Origin: G963676655 sp963676655
GTDB lineage: Bacteria > Verrucomicrobiota > Lentisphaeria > Victivallales > Victivallaceae
Direction of reading: 5' to 3'
NCBI GenBank assembly: GCA_963676655.2
Contig: CAXXKX010000004.1
Location: forward strand, 62,001 to 126,000
Length of the DNA stretch: 64,000 bases
The notes under the pieces were generated by a model that had not been told where the DNA came from, ran no database searches, and saw only the letters and a list, made by a program, of their open reading frames with translations. The translations under genes and the position numbers were made by a program. Below, piece by piece: positions 1-8,361 of this stretch; position 1 is the stretch's first letter; each line of letters opens with the position of its first letter.

Positions 1-1310
1 CAGTGGATTTTCAAGCCTGGAATACCGTAGACGACATGAGCGCCGGAATCCTCGAGTTTACGAGCCCATAATATATTGTTGCCTTCGTCAAACCGGGCTT
101 TCAGCTCAACAATAACCGTGACCTGTTTGCCGTTTTCCGCCGCCCGGCGCAGGGCGTGGATCACCGGGGAATTCCCGCTGACCCGATACAGCGTTTGCTT
201 GATTGCCAGTACGGACGGGTCCTCGGCCGCTTCCCGAATCATTCGCAAAACCGGATCAAAACTCTGGAACGGCACACAGCAGAGAATATCTTCACTGCGG
301 TCCATAACGTCCAGGATCGGATCGTCCGAAGCGAATTCCGGAACCGGCAGTGACGGCCATGGTTCTTCCAACAGATCCGGCCTTTTGGGTAAAAAGACCA
401 TATCCATGAAGTTTGCCAGGTGCAACGGGCCTTTTATGTCGTAAATATATTCATTCGAGAGTTCAAACTGGTCCAGCAGCCATTTGCGCAGCGGGGTATT
501 CTTGCCGGCAGCGAGTTCAAGTCTGATCGGGCTGCGGCTGCGACGGGAAAGCAATTCTTTTTCCATGTATTGCAGAAGATCTTCAACCCCGTCTTCATTG
601 ATGGTAAAATCCATATCTCGGGTAATCCTGAACGGGAGCATGTCAATGATTTTTCCGCCCTGAAAAAGATGTTTCAGATTACCCATTATGAGGTCTTCGG
701 TCAGGATATAAACTTGTTTGTTACTTTCTGAAAGCCGGATAAAACGCGGCAGACATTCCGGTACTTCAACAAAGGAATAAACTTCATCCTTGTGGTATGA
801 ATGCAGGCAGACGGCTATTTCAATTGCGCCGCTGCGCAACAGCGGAAACGGGTGACTGGGATCGATTGCCAGCGGAGTCAGGACCGGCATTACCTGCTTC
901 TGGAAAATAGTATCCGCTTCATCTTTCAGCAGACCTGACAAATGATTGTAGTTGACAATCTCAATGCCCTCTTTTTTCAGTTCCGGCAGCAAAATTTCCT
1001 TGTAGCAGCGGTATTGGCGTTTGACCAGGGAAGATACTTCTTTGTAGATTTCATGCAGCAGTTCCGTCGGTTTGTAGCCGGACGGATCATTGCCCAACCC
1101 TCCGGACTGTTCCAACTGACGCAATCCGGCAACACGAACCATAAAAAATTCATCAAGATTGCTGCTGAATATCGCGATGAATTTCAACCTTTCCAACAGC
1201 GGGTTTCCAGTGTCGCCGGCTTCGTCCAGGACTCTGGCGTTAAATTGCAGCCAGCTCAGTTCCCGGCTGGAAAAAAAGGCGGCTGGTAATCTTTCTGTAG
1301 TCATATTCAT
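1..1310 (-). CDS. ppk1: polyphosphate kinase PPK1, N-terminal two thirds (cut by window edge)
   Basis: The enzyme reversibly transfers the terminal phosphate of ATP onto long-chain polyphosphate. About 436 codons are visible: an N-terminal domain opening with a SSRELSWLQFNARVLDEA-type signature, the head domain, and the first part of the catalytic domain (IKQTLYRVSGNSP, VELKARFDEGNNI). The last complete codon (positions 3-5) is a histidine in a GLKIH context, matching the phosphorylated catalytic histidine of E. coli PPK (His435 in the GLKIH segment). Roughly 250 residues should lie beyond the edge. Translation could begin at 1310 (MNMTTER), 1304 or 1322 (MIKAMNM); none has a strong ribosome site. 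The gene follows ppx by 30 bp on the same strand, so the two are probably cotranscribed. Confidence 0.95.
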   Translation of the reverse strand, partial: MNMTTERLPAAFFSSRELSWLQFNARVLDEAGDTGNPLLERLKFIAIFSSNLDEFFMVRVAGLRQLEQSGGLGNDPSGYKPTELLHEIYKEVSSLVKRQYRCYKEILLPELKKEGIEIVNYNHLSGLLKDEADTIFQKQVMPVLTPLAIDPSHPFPLLRSGAIEIAVCLHSYHKDEVYSFVEVPECLPRFIRLSESNKQVYILTEDLIMGNLKHLFQGGKIIDMLPFRITRDMDFTINEDGVEDLLQYMEKELLSRRSRSPIRLELAAGKNTPLRKWLLDQFELSNEYIYDIKGPLHLANFMDMVFLPKRPDLLEEPWPSLPVPEFASDDPILDVMDRSEDILCCVPFQSFDPVLRMIREAAEDPSVLAIKQTLYRVSGNSPVIHALRRAAENGKQVTVIVELKARFDEGNNILWARKLEDSGAHVVYGIPGLKIH

Positions 1311-1340
1311 AGCTTTAATCATCTTAAAATGGCTGAGATT

Positions 1341-2897
1341 TTATTCTATCTCCGCTTTCAGCCCGAAGATATCACGAAACATGCCTTGTTTCTTTTTTAG
1401 AAATATCGATTCAAGCGAAAAATCGAAAAATTTATCTTTTGGTTCGAATATCAGGCGATCCTGGTTGATTTTTATCTTGCCGTTGACAAACTTGCCCTGA
1501 TGACTGCGGTCCAGAGCGTCTGCGACCCGGAGGATTGCCGCCAGTTTGCATATTACAACCTTGGCCCGGCTGCTCAATTGCATATATTCCAGGTGCGACG
1601 GCTTAGGTTCGGCTTTACGATGATATCTGGCGGTTAAAGCCACAATTGCCATTTCCTCATCAGTCAGGCCGGGCAGTTGACTGTTGGATATCAGGTAGTA
1701 TGAGTGTTTATGATGTTTCCGCTGGTCGACGAAACGGCCTATGTCGTGCAGGATGGCCGCAATATGTAAAAGCAGTCCGAAGCGGTTGTCAAGTTTATGA
1801 ATGTGTTTAGTATGTTCAAAAATCTGCATACTCAAGGCCGCAACATGTGACGAGTGATCATCTTCGTATTTATATTTTTCGCCGATGGCCAAAGCCACGG
1901 ATAACATATCCTCCGCGAAGGGGTCTTCCTCATTAAGCATATCCCGGAGCAGATCCTGAAGTACCGCCTGCCGGGTGGATACCCCGGAAACATGTATTCC
2001 GGCAAAATTATAATCACAGCACAGCTGTCTTATTAACCGGTAAGACAAGGTCAGGCTTTCCAGTTGATTGGGGCCGATTTCAGACTGACTGGAATATTTC
2101 TCAATATTTTTAGAGGTCAGCCTTTCTCCAAGATCGACCAATTCTTTATTTGAAATAAAGTTGCTTGTTTTCTTCCGATGCTTATTGATTATGTTCAACA
2201 TTATCCTGGCAACCGCTCCGGCGCAGACAAAGACCGGGGTTTTAGAACTTTTAGGCTGCTTGGAGTTGTTAACATCGAGAGAACGTTCAAGCGAGTCGGC
2301 AAAAGTATCGATCAGGCCGGAAAGGTTGTTATAGGTCAAGCCTTCGTCCTCCGCGGCTTCGTCCCGCAATCTCAAGGTTCCGAAGTTGAACATTCGTGAT
2401 TCCTGCAGTTTTCCGCCGCGTGAAAAGGCGATGTTGCTGGCGCCGGTTCCCAGAGTCAGGTAAAAGGCATCATGATCCTGTAGCTTGAGTTGATCGAACA
2501 AATCGTTTTTCAAGGCAAGATACATTAACCTGGATTCTTTACAGGCACTTAAGACCTCAAGCCTGATTTTACAGACGGAACGTACCCGGTCGAGAAAAAT
2601 ATCCTGATTCAATGCTTCCCGGACCGCGCTGGTGGCGATTGCTCGATATTTCTTGACGCCGTATTCACGCAGTTTTAAACGGAAGTCTTTCATTATCGAA
2701 CAGATTACTTCGATACCGTCCGAACTGATATTGCCTTTGGTGAATACATCATGTCCGATTCGAACCGGTACCTCAAGCTGTTCCAGGCGTTCGGTGGAGC
2801 CGTCCGGCAACTGCTGATAGATTTCCAGACGGGCGGAATGGGCACCGAGATCAATTATTCCAAGCGGAACCGCTTGATTAAGTTTTTCACTGTTCAT
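1341..2897 (-). CDS. ppx: exopolyphosphatase, Ppx/GppA family with HD domain
   Basis: The protein hydrolyses terminal phosphate from polyphosphate, or guanosine pentaphosphate in GppA-type members. Its 518 residues match the usual Ppx length. The N-terminal half has the actin-like ATPase fold, with the phosphate-1 motif near residue 15 (IIDLGAHSARL, where most members read DLGSNSFRL) and a glycine-rich LTLGTGASNIAF segment. The C-terminal third is an HD domain with HDIGRF near residue 383. A GAGGAAAA ribosome site sits directly before the ATG at 2897. It lies between the small zinc-ribbon gene and ppk1, so synthesis and breakdown of polyphosphate are encoded together, downstream of phosphate uptake. 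Whether it prefers polyphosphate or pppGpp cannot be read from the sequence. Confidence 0.93.
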   Translation of the reverse strand: MNSEKLNQAVPLGIIDLGAHSARLEIYQQLPDGSTERLEQLEVPVRIGHDVFTKGNISSDGIEVICSIMKDFRLKLREYGVKKYRAIATSAVREALNQDIFLDRVRSVCKIRLEVLSACKESRLMYLALKNDLFDQLKLQDHDAFYLTLGTGASNIAFSRGGKLQESRMFNFGTLRLRDEAAEDEGLTYNNLSGLIDTFADSLERSLDVNNSKQPKSSKTPVFVCAGAVARIMLNIINKHRKKTSNFISNKELVDLGERLTSKNIEKYSSQSEIGPNQLESLTLSYRLIRQLCCDYNFAGIHVSGVSTRQAVLQDLLRDMLNEEDPFAEDMLSVALAIGEKYKYEDDHSSHVAALSMQIFEHTKHIHKLDNRFGLLLHIAAILHDIGRFVDQRKHHKHSYYLISNSQLPGLTDEEMAIVALTARYHRKAEPKPSHLEYMQLSSRAKVVICKLAAILRVADALDRSHQGKFVNGKIKINQDRLIFEPKDKFFDFSLESIFLKKKQGMFRDIFGLKAEIE

Positions 2898-2962
2898 TTT
2901 TCCTCACCCAAACCTTGTCACCGAGACCGTTTTTCACGCATCCATAAGCCTGAAACACAAAG

Positions 2963-3094
2963 TCAGTCTTTTTTCTTGTTTTTTTCCGGCTTGCAGATGT
3001 GTTTTTTGTCCATGGCATAAGCGCCGCATTTTTTACAAACGAACTTTGCGTCTTTTTTATCGGCTTTGGATTTTCCTTTCAGGCATCCACTCAT
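2963..3094 (-). CDS. small zinc-ribbon-like protein, 43 residues
   Basis: A short basic protein with C20-x2-C23 and H32-x-C34, the pattern of a small metal-binding ribbon, followed by a lysine-rich tail. An in-frame reading extends to 3232, but that part overlaps phoU. The start at 3094 is preceded by a clear GAGGAG about seven bases upstream, so I place the start there. It lies 49 bp after phoU and 65 bp before ppx, on the same strand, and is probably part of the phosphate transcription unit. Similar tiny Cys-rich proteins occur in other anaerobes, but I know of no assigned function. The gene is easy to miss because of its size. Confidence 0.7.
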   Translation of the reverse strand: MSGCLKGKSKADKKDAKFVCKKCGAYAMDKKHICKPEKNKKKD

Positions 3095-3143
3095 AATAAT
3101 ACTCCTCAAGGACAATAATTCAAACTGTTTATACCCGAAAATG

Positions 3144-3803
3144 TTAACTATTACTATGGCGGACAATAACGCCGTCGGCCATGTAAAAGACATCTTCGCA
3201 AATATTAGTAGCATAGTCGGCAATCCGTTCAAGGTTACGGGCTATGCTTAAATTAGACAGTAGCGGGGATGCATTAGGAGAGTCCTCCTGCAGTGCGACT
3301 ACTGTTTTTTCGTAAACTTTCGCCAGTCTTTCATCCACTTCGTCATCGCGTTTGATTACGTCGGCCGCCACGGCTGTATCGACATCGATCATGGCGCTGA
3401 CCGCGTCTTTGACCATATCCCTGGCCAACTCGAACATTTCGGATACTTCCGACATTTTTTTCATTTCGGCCTGTTCTCCGGTCGCAATGATCCTTTCAGC
3501 GATATTGCAGCACAGATCGCCGATTCTTTCGAGGTCGTTATTCATCTTCAGGCAAGAGGCGACAAAGCGCAAATCCGCCGCGACCGGCTGGTACAACGCC
3601 AGCATTTTCAGGCATTCTTCTTCAATTTCAACTTCAATTTTGTCAATTCTGACATCTTTCTCAACAATATCTTCCGCCAGATCCACGTTATGAGTTTTGG
3701 CTGCTGCCGCAACTGACTGCATGGTTTCTTCCACAATAGTTCCGAGCCGGCAAATACTCGCTTTAAGCCGCTCAATTTCTCTTTTTAAATGTATGTTCGT
3801 CAT
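3144..3803 (-). CDS. phoU: phosphate uptake regulator PhoU
   Basis: PhoU is a cytoplasmic helical-bundle protein that restrains the Pst transporter, and in many bacteria the PhoR/PhoB system, when phosphate is plentiful. The 219 residues contain two tandem PhoU repeats (about 15-100 and 120-205), each with the conserved E/D-rich helix: DIVEKDVRIDKIEVEIEEECL in the first, with DLERIGDLCCNIAE after it, and DVIKRDDEVDERL with NLERIADYATNICEDVFYMADG in the second. A GGGAG ribosome site precedes ATG 3803. It follows pstB by 21 bp, the standard pstSCAB-phoU order. No phoB or phoR gene is visible in the window. Confidence 0.96.
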   Translation of the reverse strand: MTNIHLKREIERLKASICRLGTIVEETMQSVAAAAKTHNVDLAEDIVEKDVRIDKIEVEIEEECLKMLALYQPVAADLRFVASCLKMNNDLERIGDLCCNIAERIIATGEQAEMKKMSEVSEMFELARDMVKDAVSAMIDVDTAVAADVIKRDDEVDERLAKVYEKTVVALQEDSPNASPLLSNLSIARNLERIADYATNICEDVFYMADGVIVRHSNS

Positions 3804-3824
3804 TTTGACTCCCAGTTTGTTTTC

Positions 3825-4610
3825 TCAACCGAAACGGCCGGTTATATAATCTTCTGTCTGTTTGCTTGAAGGCCTTGTGAAAATGACATCAGTTTTATCA
3901 TATTCAATAATTTTACCTTCATAAAAAAACGCGGTCCGGTCGGAAACCCTGGCTGCCTGTTGCATGTTATGTGTTACTATAACTATTGTAAAGTCTTTTT
4001 TCAATTCTTCAACCAGACTTTCTATTTTTCTTGTCCCTACAGGGTCGATAGCGGATGTCGGCTCATCCATCAATAATATCTCCGGCGCGACCGCGATAGC
4101 CCGGGCAATGCACAAACGCTGCTGCTGTCCGCCGGATAATGACATTCCCGGTTTTTTCAGTTTATCTTTGACTTCATCCCATATCGCCGCCTGTTGCAAT
4201 GCTTTTTCAACCCGGTCGGCCAGATCGGAACGATTTAGTTTGTAATGCAACTTGATACAGTAAGCCACATTGTCGAAGACTGACATCGGGAACGGTGTAG
4301 GCTTCTGGAAAATCATGCCGACTTTCCGGCGCAGGTCAAGCAGATCAATCTCCGGACTGAGGATATTTTCCCCGTCTATGATGATTTCGCCATCGGCCTG
4401 CTGCTCCCGGTAAAGTTCAAAAATCCGGTTATAAGTTCTCAAATGGGTGGATTTACCGCAGCCGGACGGGCCGATGACCGCGGTAACCTGATTTTCATAG
4501 ATGTCAAGTGTATTATCAAACAGCGCCTGATGCTTGCCATAATGAAAATTCAAATTGCGCACCGATACCTTGACCGGTAACGGAGTATTTTTTTCGTTAG
4601 TTATGCTCAT
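3825..4610 (-). CDS. pstB: phosphate ABC transporter ATP-binding protein PstB
   Basis: The ATPase subunit of the high-affinity phosphate importer. With the start at 4610 it has 261 residues, normal for PstB. Walker A GPSGCGKST is at 47-55, followed by HLRTYNR where most PstB read LLRTLNR. The signature LSGGQQQR is near 155, Walker B is ILLMDEPTSAIDP, and the switch histidine is in IVTHNMQQAARVSDR. An in-frame extension upstream to 4691 is possible but would overlap pstA deeply. The chosen ATG shares the bases ATGA with the pstA stop (4607-4610), showing translational coupling. Confidence 0.97.
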   Translation of the reverse strand: MSITNEKNTPLPVKVSVRNLNFHYGKHQALFDNTLDIYENQVTAVIGPSGCGKSTHLRTYNRIFELYREQQADGEIIIDGENILSPEIDLLDLRRKVGMIFQKPTPFPMSVFDNVAYCIKLHYKLNRSDLADRVEKALQQAAIWDEVKDKLKKPGMSLSGGQQQRLCIARAIAVAPEILLMDEPTSAIDPVGTRKIESLVEELKKDFTIVIVTHNMQQAARVSDRTAFFYEGKIIEYDKTDVIFTRPSSKQTEDYITGRFG

Positions 4611-5458
4611 GCTTTCTTTTCCCTGAAAAATATTTTGCATATAATATTCAATGTAAGAACCGCCGCGGTGATCAGAAGTGCTCCGGTCCATGCCCGGGCA
4701 TGCATTTCCGCGAATGGTTCGTTGGTCGCGTACTCATTGACGATTACCGTCATATTGGCAGTTGGTTGCGTGAAATAACGGGTCGGCCAGCTGTCGCTCC
4801 ACAGCGCGGTAAAAAGCAGCGGGGCGGTTTCACCGCTGACCCTGGCAACCGCTAACAAAACGCCGGTAACCAGGCCACGTTTGGCCGTTCTGAAAATTAT
4901 CGAAAAAGTTACTTTCCAACGCGGGATTCCCATTGATAGACCGGCTTCGCGCAAAGCGTTCGGAACCATGCAAAGTACGTCTTCAGTGGTTCTCAAAACA
5001 ACCGGCAGCATAATGATCGACAAGGCCACTGAACCGGCGAAACCGGAAAAGTGTCCGGTCGGCAGGACCAGTAAAGTGTACACAAAAAGACCGACGATAA
5101 TGGACGGTATGCCCATCATGACATTGGCGGAAAAACGAATGATTTTGCCTATTTGAGTTGATCCGCCGAATTCAGACAGATAGATGCCGCCAAGCAGACC
5201 GGCCGGTACTCCAAGAAGCGCCGCTCCCGTTGTTATCAGAGCCGTACCGACAATCGCGTTGGCCAGACCGCCGTCCGGAAAGCCGTAAGGTGCGGTCGGA
5301 TTGACGATCATACCCCAGTTCAAGGCGGACATACCCCGGATGATGATCACCGTCAGAATCCAGACCAGCATGGCAATACTGAACAAGGCGATAAAAAATG
5401 ATATAACTTGAACACCCCGGTCCATCAGTTTCCGGGGCGCTATGCTTTTTTTCTTCAT
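4607..5458 (-). CDS. pstA: phosphate ABC transporter permease PstA
   Basis: One of the two membrane subunits of the phosphate importer; 283 residues with about six hydrophobic segments. The permease (EAA) loop is visible as LREAGLSMGIPRWKVTFSII around residues 175-195, followed by AVARVSGETAPLLFTAL, a sequence typical of PstA. I take ATG 5458 as start because it overlaps the pstC stop by four bases (ATGA) and has GGAGAGG just upstream. A 13-residue extension to 5497 is less likely. Confidence 0.95.
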   Translation of the reverse strand: MKKKSIAPRKLMDRGVQVISFFIALFSIAMLVWILTVIIIRGMSALNWGMIVNPTAPYGFPDGGLANAIVGTALITTGAALLGVPAGLLGGIYLSEFGGSTQIGKIIRFSANVMMGIPSIIVGLFVYTLLVLPTGHFSGFAGSVALSIIMLPVVLRTTEDVLCMVPNALREAGLSMGIPRWKVTFSIIFRTAKRGLVTGVLLAVARVSGETAPLLFTALWSDSWPTRYFTQPTANMTVIVNEYATNEPFAEMHARAWTGALLITAAVLTLNIICKIFFREKKA

Positions 5459-6390
5459 AATCCTCTCCCGCTGGAAGCCCGGACCCGGTTCAGCCAAAGT
5501 TGTCCGGCTACCTGTATAAGAAACGACATCGACAGCAAAATAAGGCCGAGTTCGAATAAAGTGCTTTGAAAGATGCCTTCAGCTTCGCCGAAATCGTTGG
5601 CCAACTGAGAGGCAATAGTGGTACCAGGCGCAAACAAGGATGCAGTTACTTTCGGCACGTTGCCGATGACAAACAGAACTGCCATGGTCTCACCGACGGC
5701 TCGTCCCAGTCCAAGAAAGACTGCGCCTGTCATTCCCTGCATCCCGTAGCGCATGGTTATATGAAACGTCACTTCTGACGTGGTTGCTCCAATTCCGTAA
5801 GCCGATTCTTTGAGTACCGGCGGGGTCATTCGCAAAACATCCCGCATTACGGCACAGATAAACGGCAGAATCATTAGCGACAACACCAGCCCGGCAGTAA
5901 GGTAACTGAAGCCGCCGCTGCCGGAAAAGATTGAAAATTTTCCGAGGCCCATTGTGTCGCAAACAAAATTTCTTAAAGTTTCCATAATCGGGACCAACAC
6001 AAACAGGCCCCACATTCCGTAAATAATACTGGGGATCGCCGCCAGCATGTCGATCGCGGTTTCCATGATCCGCGATAACCATTGCGGCGCGGTTTCCACC
6101 AGAAACATCGCTAAAACAAAACTCAACGGCACTGCGGTTCCAAGGGCGATTGCCGAAGTCAGCAAGGTTCCGAATATTGCCGGCGCGGCCCCGAAGTCCA
6201 GCTTAACCGGGTCCCAGTTGGTCGAGACCAGAAAGCTGAATCCGAACTTGCCCATTGCCGGAATCGCCTGTCGGAACAGCTGAATAAAAAATCCCACCAT
6301 AAGCAGTACCGCGAGCCAGGCCGCGGTACTGGTGATGACTTTAAACAGGCGTTCTGAAAACGCTCCTTTGTTGTCAGGATATAAAACCAT
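5455..6390 (-). CDS. pstC: phosphate ABC transporter permease PstC
   Basis: The second membrane subunit of the phosphate importer; 311 residues with about six membrane segments. The conserved loop reads LKESAYGIGATTSEVTFHI near residue 195, and LGLGRAVGETMAVLFVIGN follows, both diagnostic of PstC. It lies 24 bp after pstS and is coupled to pstA by an ATGA overlap. The gene order pstS-pstC-pstA-pstB-phoU is the common one. Confidence 0.95.
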   Translation of the reverse strand: MVLYPDNKGAFSERLFKVITSTAAWLAVLLMVGFFIQLFRQAIPAMGKFGFSFLVSTNWDPVKLDFGAAPAIFGTLLTSAIALGTAVPLSFVLAMFLVETAPQWLSRIMETAIDMLAAIPSIIYGMWGLFVLVPIMETLRNFVCDTMGLGKFSIFSGSGGFSYLTAGLVLSLMILPFICAVMRDVLRMTPPVLKESAYGIGATTSEVTFHITMRYGMQGMTGAVFLGLGRAVGETMAVLFVIGNVPKVTASLFAPGTTIASQLANDFGEAEGIFQSTLFELGLILLSMSFLIQVAGQLWLNRVRASSGRGL

Positions 6391-6414
6391 ATACTTTCAG
6401 TCGTCCAATCCTGA

Positions 6415-7449
6415 TTATTTCAAACCTTTGAAGGTTTTCTTCCAGAGAACTTCAACCTTGTCAACGACGTTTTTCGGGATTGGAACATATTCCAGTTTAG
6501 TCGCTGCGGTGGCGCCTTCAGTGTAACACCATTTGAAATATCTGATCATCGCTTCAACTTTAGCCAGTTCGATGTCATTATGGATCAGGATATAGGTAAC
6601 ACCGGTGATCGGCCAGGAATCTTTTCCGGGCTGGTCGGTAAGAACCATGTAGAATCCGGGGGCGTTATCCCAGTCGGCGTTGGCGCCGGCAGCCTGGAAT
6701 GATTTCATATCCGGTTTGACGAAATTGCCGCTCTTGTTGCGCAGCTGGATCATCGGGATTTTGGCACTGGTGGCATAGGTGTATTCGACATAACCGATCG
6801 CACCGCTGACGCGTTTAACGTTGTTGGCGACGCCGGGGTTTTTCTGACCGCCGAGACCGCAAGGCCATTTTACCGCTTTACCGCAACCTACTTTAGTGCT
6901 CCATTCCTTGGAAATCTTGCTGAGGTAGTTGGTGAAAATCCAGGAAGTCCCGGAACCGTCGGAGCGGTGGACCACGGTGATATTCAGATCAGGCAGATTC
7001 ATTCCGGGATTGTCGGCGAGAATCTGAGGATCGTTCCATTTTTTGATTTTTCCGAGGAAAATGTCGCCCAGAACCTTTGATGACAGCTTCAACTGGCAGT
7101 CTTTGACGCCGGGAACATTCGCAACAACCACAACCCCGCCCATCAACATCGGGAACTGGATCAGTTTGGCTTTGTCCTGATCGGCTTTTTTCAGCGGAGA
7201 GTCCGAGCCGCCGAAATCAACGGTACGGGCTTTGATCTGACGGATACCGGCGCCTGAACCTACCGACTGGTAGTTGACTCTGGTTCCGGTTGCTCTGCGA
7301 TAGCTGTAGGTCCATACGCGGTAAACTGGCGCGGGAAATGAAGCTCCGGCTCCGTTGATGTTCGGATCGGCACCGATAAGACCAATTCCGCTGGCAGCGA
7401 CAACTGCGCACAGAACTGACTTCATGTTTTGCTCAATCTTGCTTCTCAT
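6415..7449 (-). CDS. pstS: phosphate-binding protein PstS
   Basis: The periplasmic phosphate receptor that feeds PstCA. With the start at 7449 it has 344 residues: a basic N-terminus (MRSKIEQNMK), a hydrophobic signal segment ending near ADPN, then the mature protein beginning INGAGASFPAPVYRVW. Phosphate-binding segments include SVGSGAGIRQ, FGGSDSPL and the HRSDGSGTSWIFTNYL motif. A GGAAAAG ribosome site precedes this ATG; an 11-residue extension to 7482 is possible but less well supported. pstS is the first gene of the unit, downstream of a 28-bp palindrome and a smaller inverted repeat. Confidence 0.96.
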   Translation of the reverse strand: MRSKIEQNMKSVLCAVVAASGIGLIGADPNINGAGASFPAPVYRVWTYSYRRATGTRVNYQSVGSGAGIRQIKARTVDFGGSDSPLKKADQDKAKLIQFPMLMGGVVVVANVPGVKDCQLKLSSKVLGDIFLGKIKKWNDPQILADNPGMNLPDLNITVVHRSDGSGTSWIFTNYLSKISKEWSTKVGCGKAVKWPCGLGGQKNPGVANNVKRVSGAIGYVEYTYATSAKIPMIQLRNKSGNFVKPDMKSFQAAGANADWDNAPGFYMVLTDQPGKDSWPITGVTYILIHNDIELAKVEAMIRYFKWCYTEGATAATKLEYVPIPKNVVDKVEVLWKKTFKGLK

Positions 7450-7476
7450 TTTTTTCTTTTCCTTTTCTTTTAGAGA

Positions 7477-7510
7477 TGACACTTACACTTTTCCGTTGCA
7501 AGCAGTGTCA
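7477..7510. promoter_or_regulatory. inverted repeat in the pstS leader
   Basis: TGACACT (7477-7483) and AGTGTCA (7504-7510) form a perfect 7-bp inverted repeat with a 20-base spacer, just upstream of the pstS start at 7449. On the minus strand a TTGACA hexamer overlaps the outer arm, so this could be part of the promoter or an operator. It could also form a hairpin in the leader RNA. No match to the E. coli Pho-box direct repeat is evident. Confidence 0.4.
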
Positions 7511-7544
7511 AACCTCTCCCTTTATTTTTATATTTAATGTTTCC

Positions 7545-7572
7545 AATCTTATCTTGAATTCACGATAAGATT
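7545..7572. promoter_or_regulatory. 28-bp palindrome upstream of pstS, candidate operator
   Basis: The two 14-base halves are complementary at 13 of 14 positions: AATCTTATC at 7545-7553, a TGAATTCA core at 7555-7562 and GATAAGATT at 7564-7572, with one T/C mismatch pair. The sequence is AT-rich with no T-run after it, so it is not a normal terminator. It lies about 95 bp upstream of pstS and has the size expected for a dimeric regulator site. The binding protein is unknown. Confidence 0.5.
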
Positions 7573-7790
7573 TTCTCTATGCTATACAATCTACAGCTCA
7601 ATTGTTAGAGAATTATTAGGCTTTCTTTTGCATCGTAATAAATTTTATATTAGAATCAGGCACTGTTTTCCCCATAATAAAGGAACCACTGAACCCACGG
7701 AAACGCACAGAAAATTTTTTGTTTTTTCCAAAGGATGTAGACTGAGATTGGGATTTTTTTTGAAAAATCAAGCAATCAGTCTGGAGTTGC

Positions 7791-7968
7791 CTGGGAGCGC
7801 GGACGTCTCGTCCGCATCAAGGGTACGTCTCGTACCCGCTTCAGGAGTTTGGGAAATCGTGTATCTTAACAGGCGTCAAGCGTCGTTCCATGCCTCCGAT
7901 TTATCTTACTCCAACCCCATTTTTGCAGGCTGGACGCCTACGTGCGGACGGGACGTCCGCGTTCCCAG
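7791..7968. repeat. inverted-repeat (MITE-like) element with internal GC-rich hairpins
   Basis: The 26-base ends at 7791-7816 and 7943-7968 are inverted copies of each other with two mismatches. Each end is itself a hairpin: GCGGACG at 7799-7805 pairs with CGTCCGC at 7809-7815, and GCGGACG at 7944-7950 with CGTCCGC at 7954-7960. A third hairpin, GGGTACG/CGTACCC, lies at 7821-7837. The region can be read as an open frame (7628-8080), but that frame is built from these palindromes and I do not call it a gene. The layout suits a non-autonomous mobile repeat. I found no second copy in this window. The rest of 7573-8188 holds nothing I recognise. Confidence 0.55.
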
Positions 7969-8188
7969 GGGGAGGCGTATTTATTATTGTGAGGCAACCT
8001 TGTTTGCAATCTCTGATACGGCGGTATATATTCAATTGAGGAATTCAAGGAGAAATCGTAGAATCAATTTTCAGACCTGAAAATCAAAGTTTACCAATCG
8101 GCTAGGAGTGCGAAGTCAAACAGCAAGTAATTAAGTGACTCGGAAATACTATTAATCCGGCATATAATCATATTGCATTTATTGAATA

Positions 8189-8309
8189 GCGCTGAATGCG
8201 CGGCACATAGCAGCAGCCTTTTAGCGGGGGTGCATACCCTTGCGGGGTGATTTATCTTAGCGATTGAACCCCGGGAACCGTTGAAAAACATATAAAGCCC
8301 TGAATGGGC
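8189..8309. repeat. two related hairpins sharing a TGAAT loop
   Basis: Two short units about 108 bp apart share the layout stem-TGAAT-stem followed by G(G)ACATA or GGCACATA. The first is GCGC-TGAAT-GCGC at 8189-8201, the second GCCC-TGAAT-GGGC at 8297-8309. The stems differ in sequence but both pair, so base changes are compensated. Between them lies GC-rich sequence (GGGGGTGCATACCC, ACCCCGGG). This looks like a degenerate family of intergenic structured repeats. Confidence 0.45.
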
Positions 8310-8361
8310 GACATATAAAGCAAGGTAATTATCAGCCGGAGTAATAAATGAAAGATGACCG

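Noticed and set aside
7628..8080. 150-codon open frame on the plus strand
   Set aside because: Its coding pattern is made of the GC-rich palindromes of the repeat element; no ribosome site and no protein-like composition.
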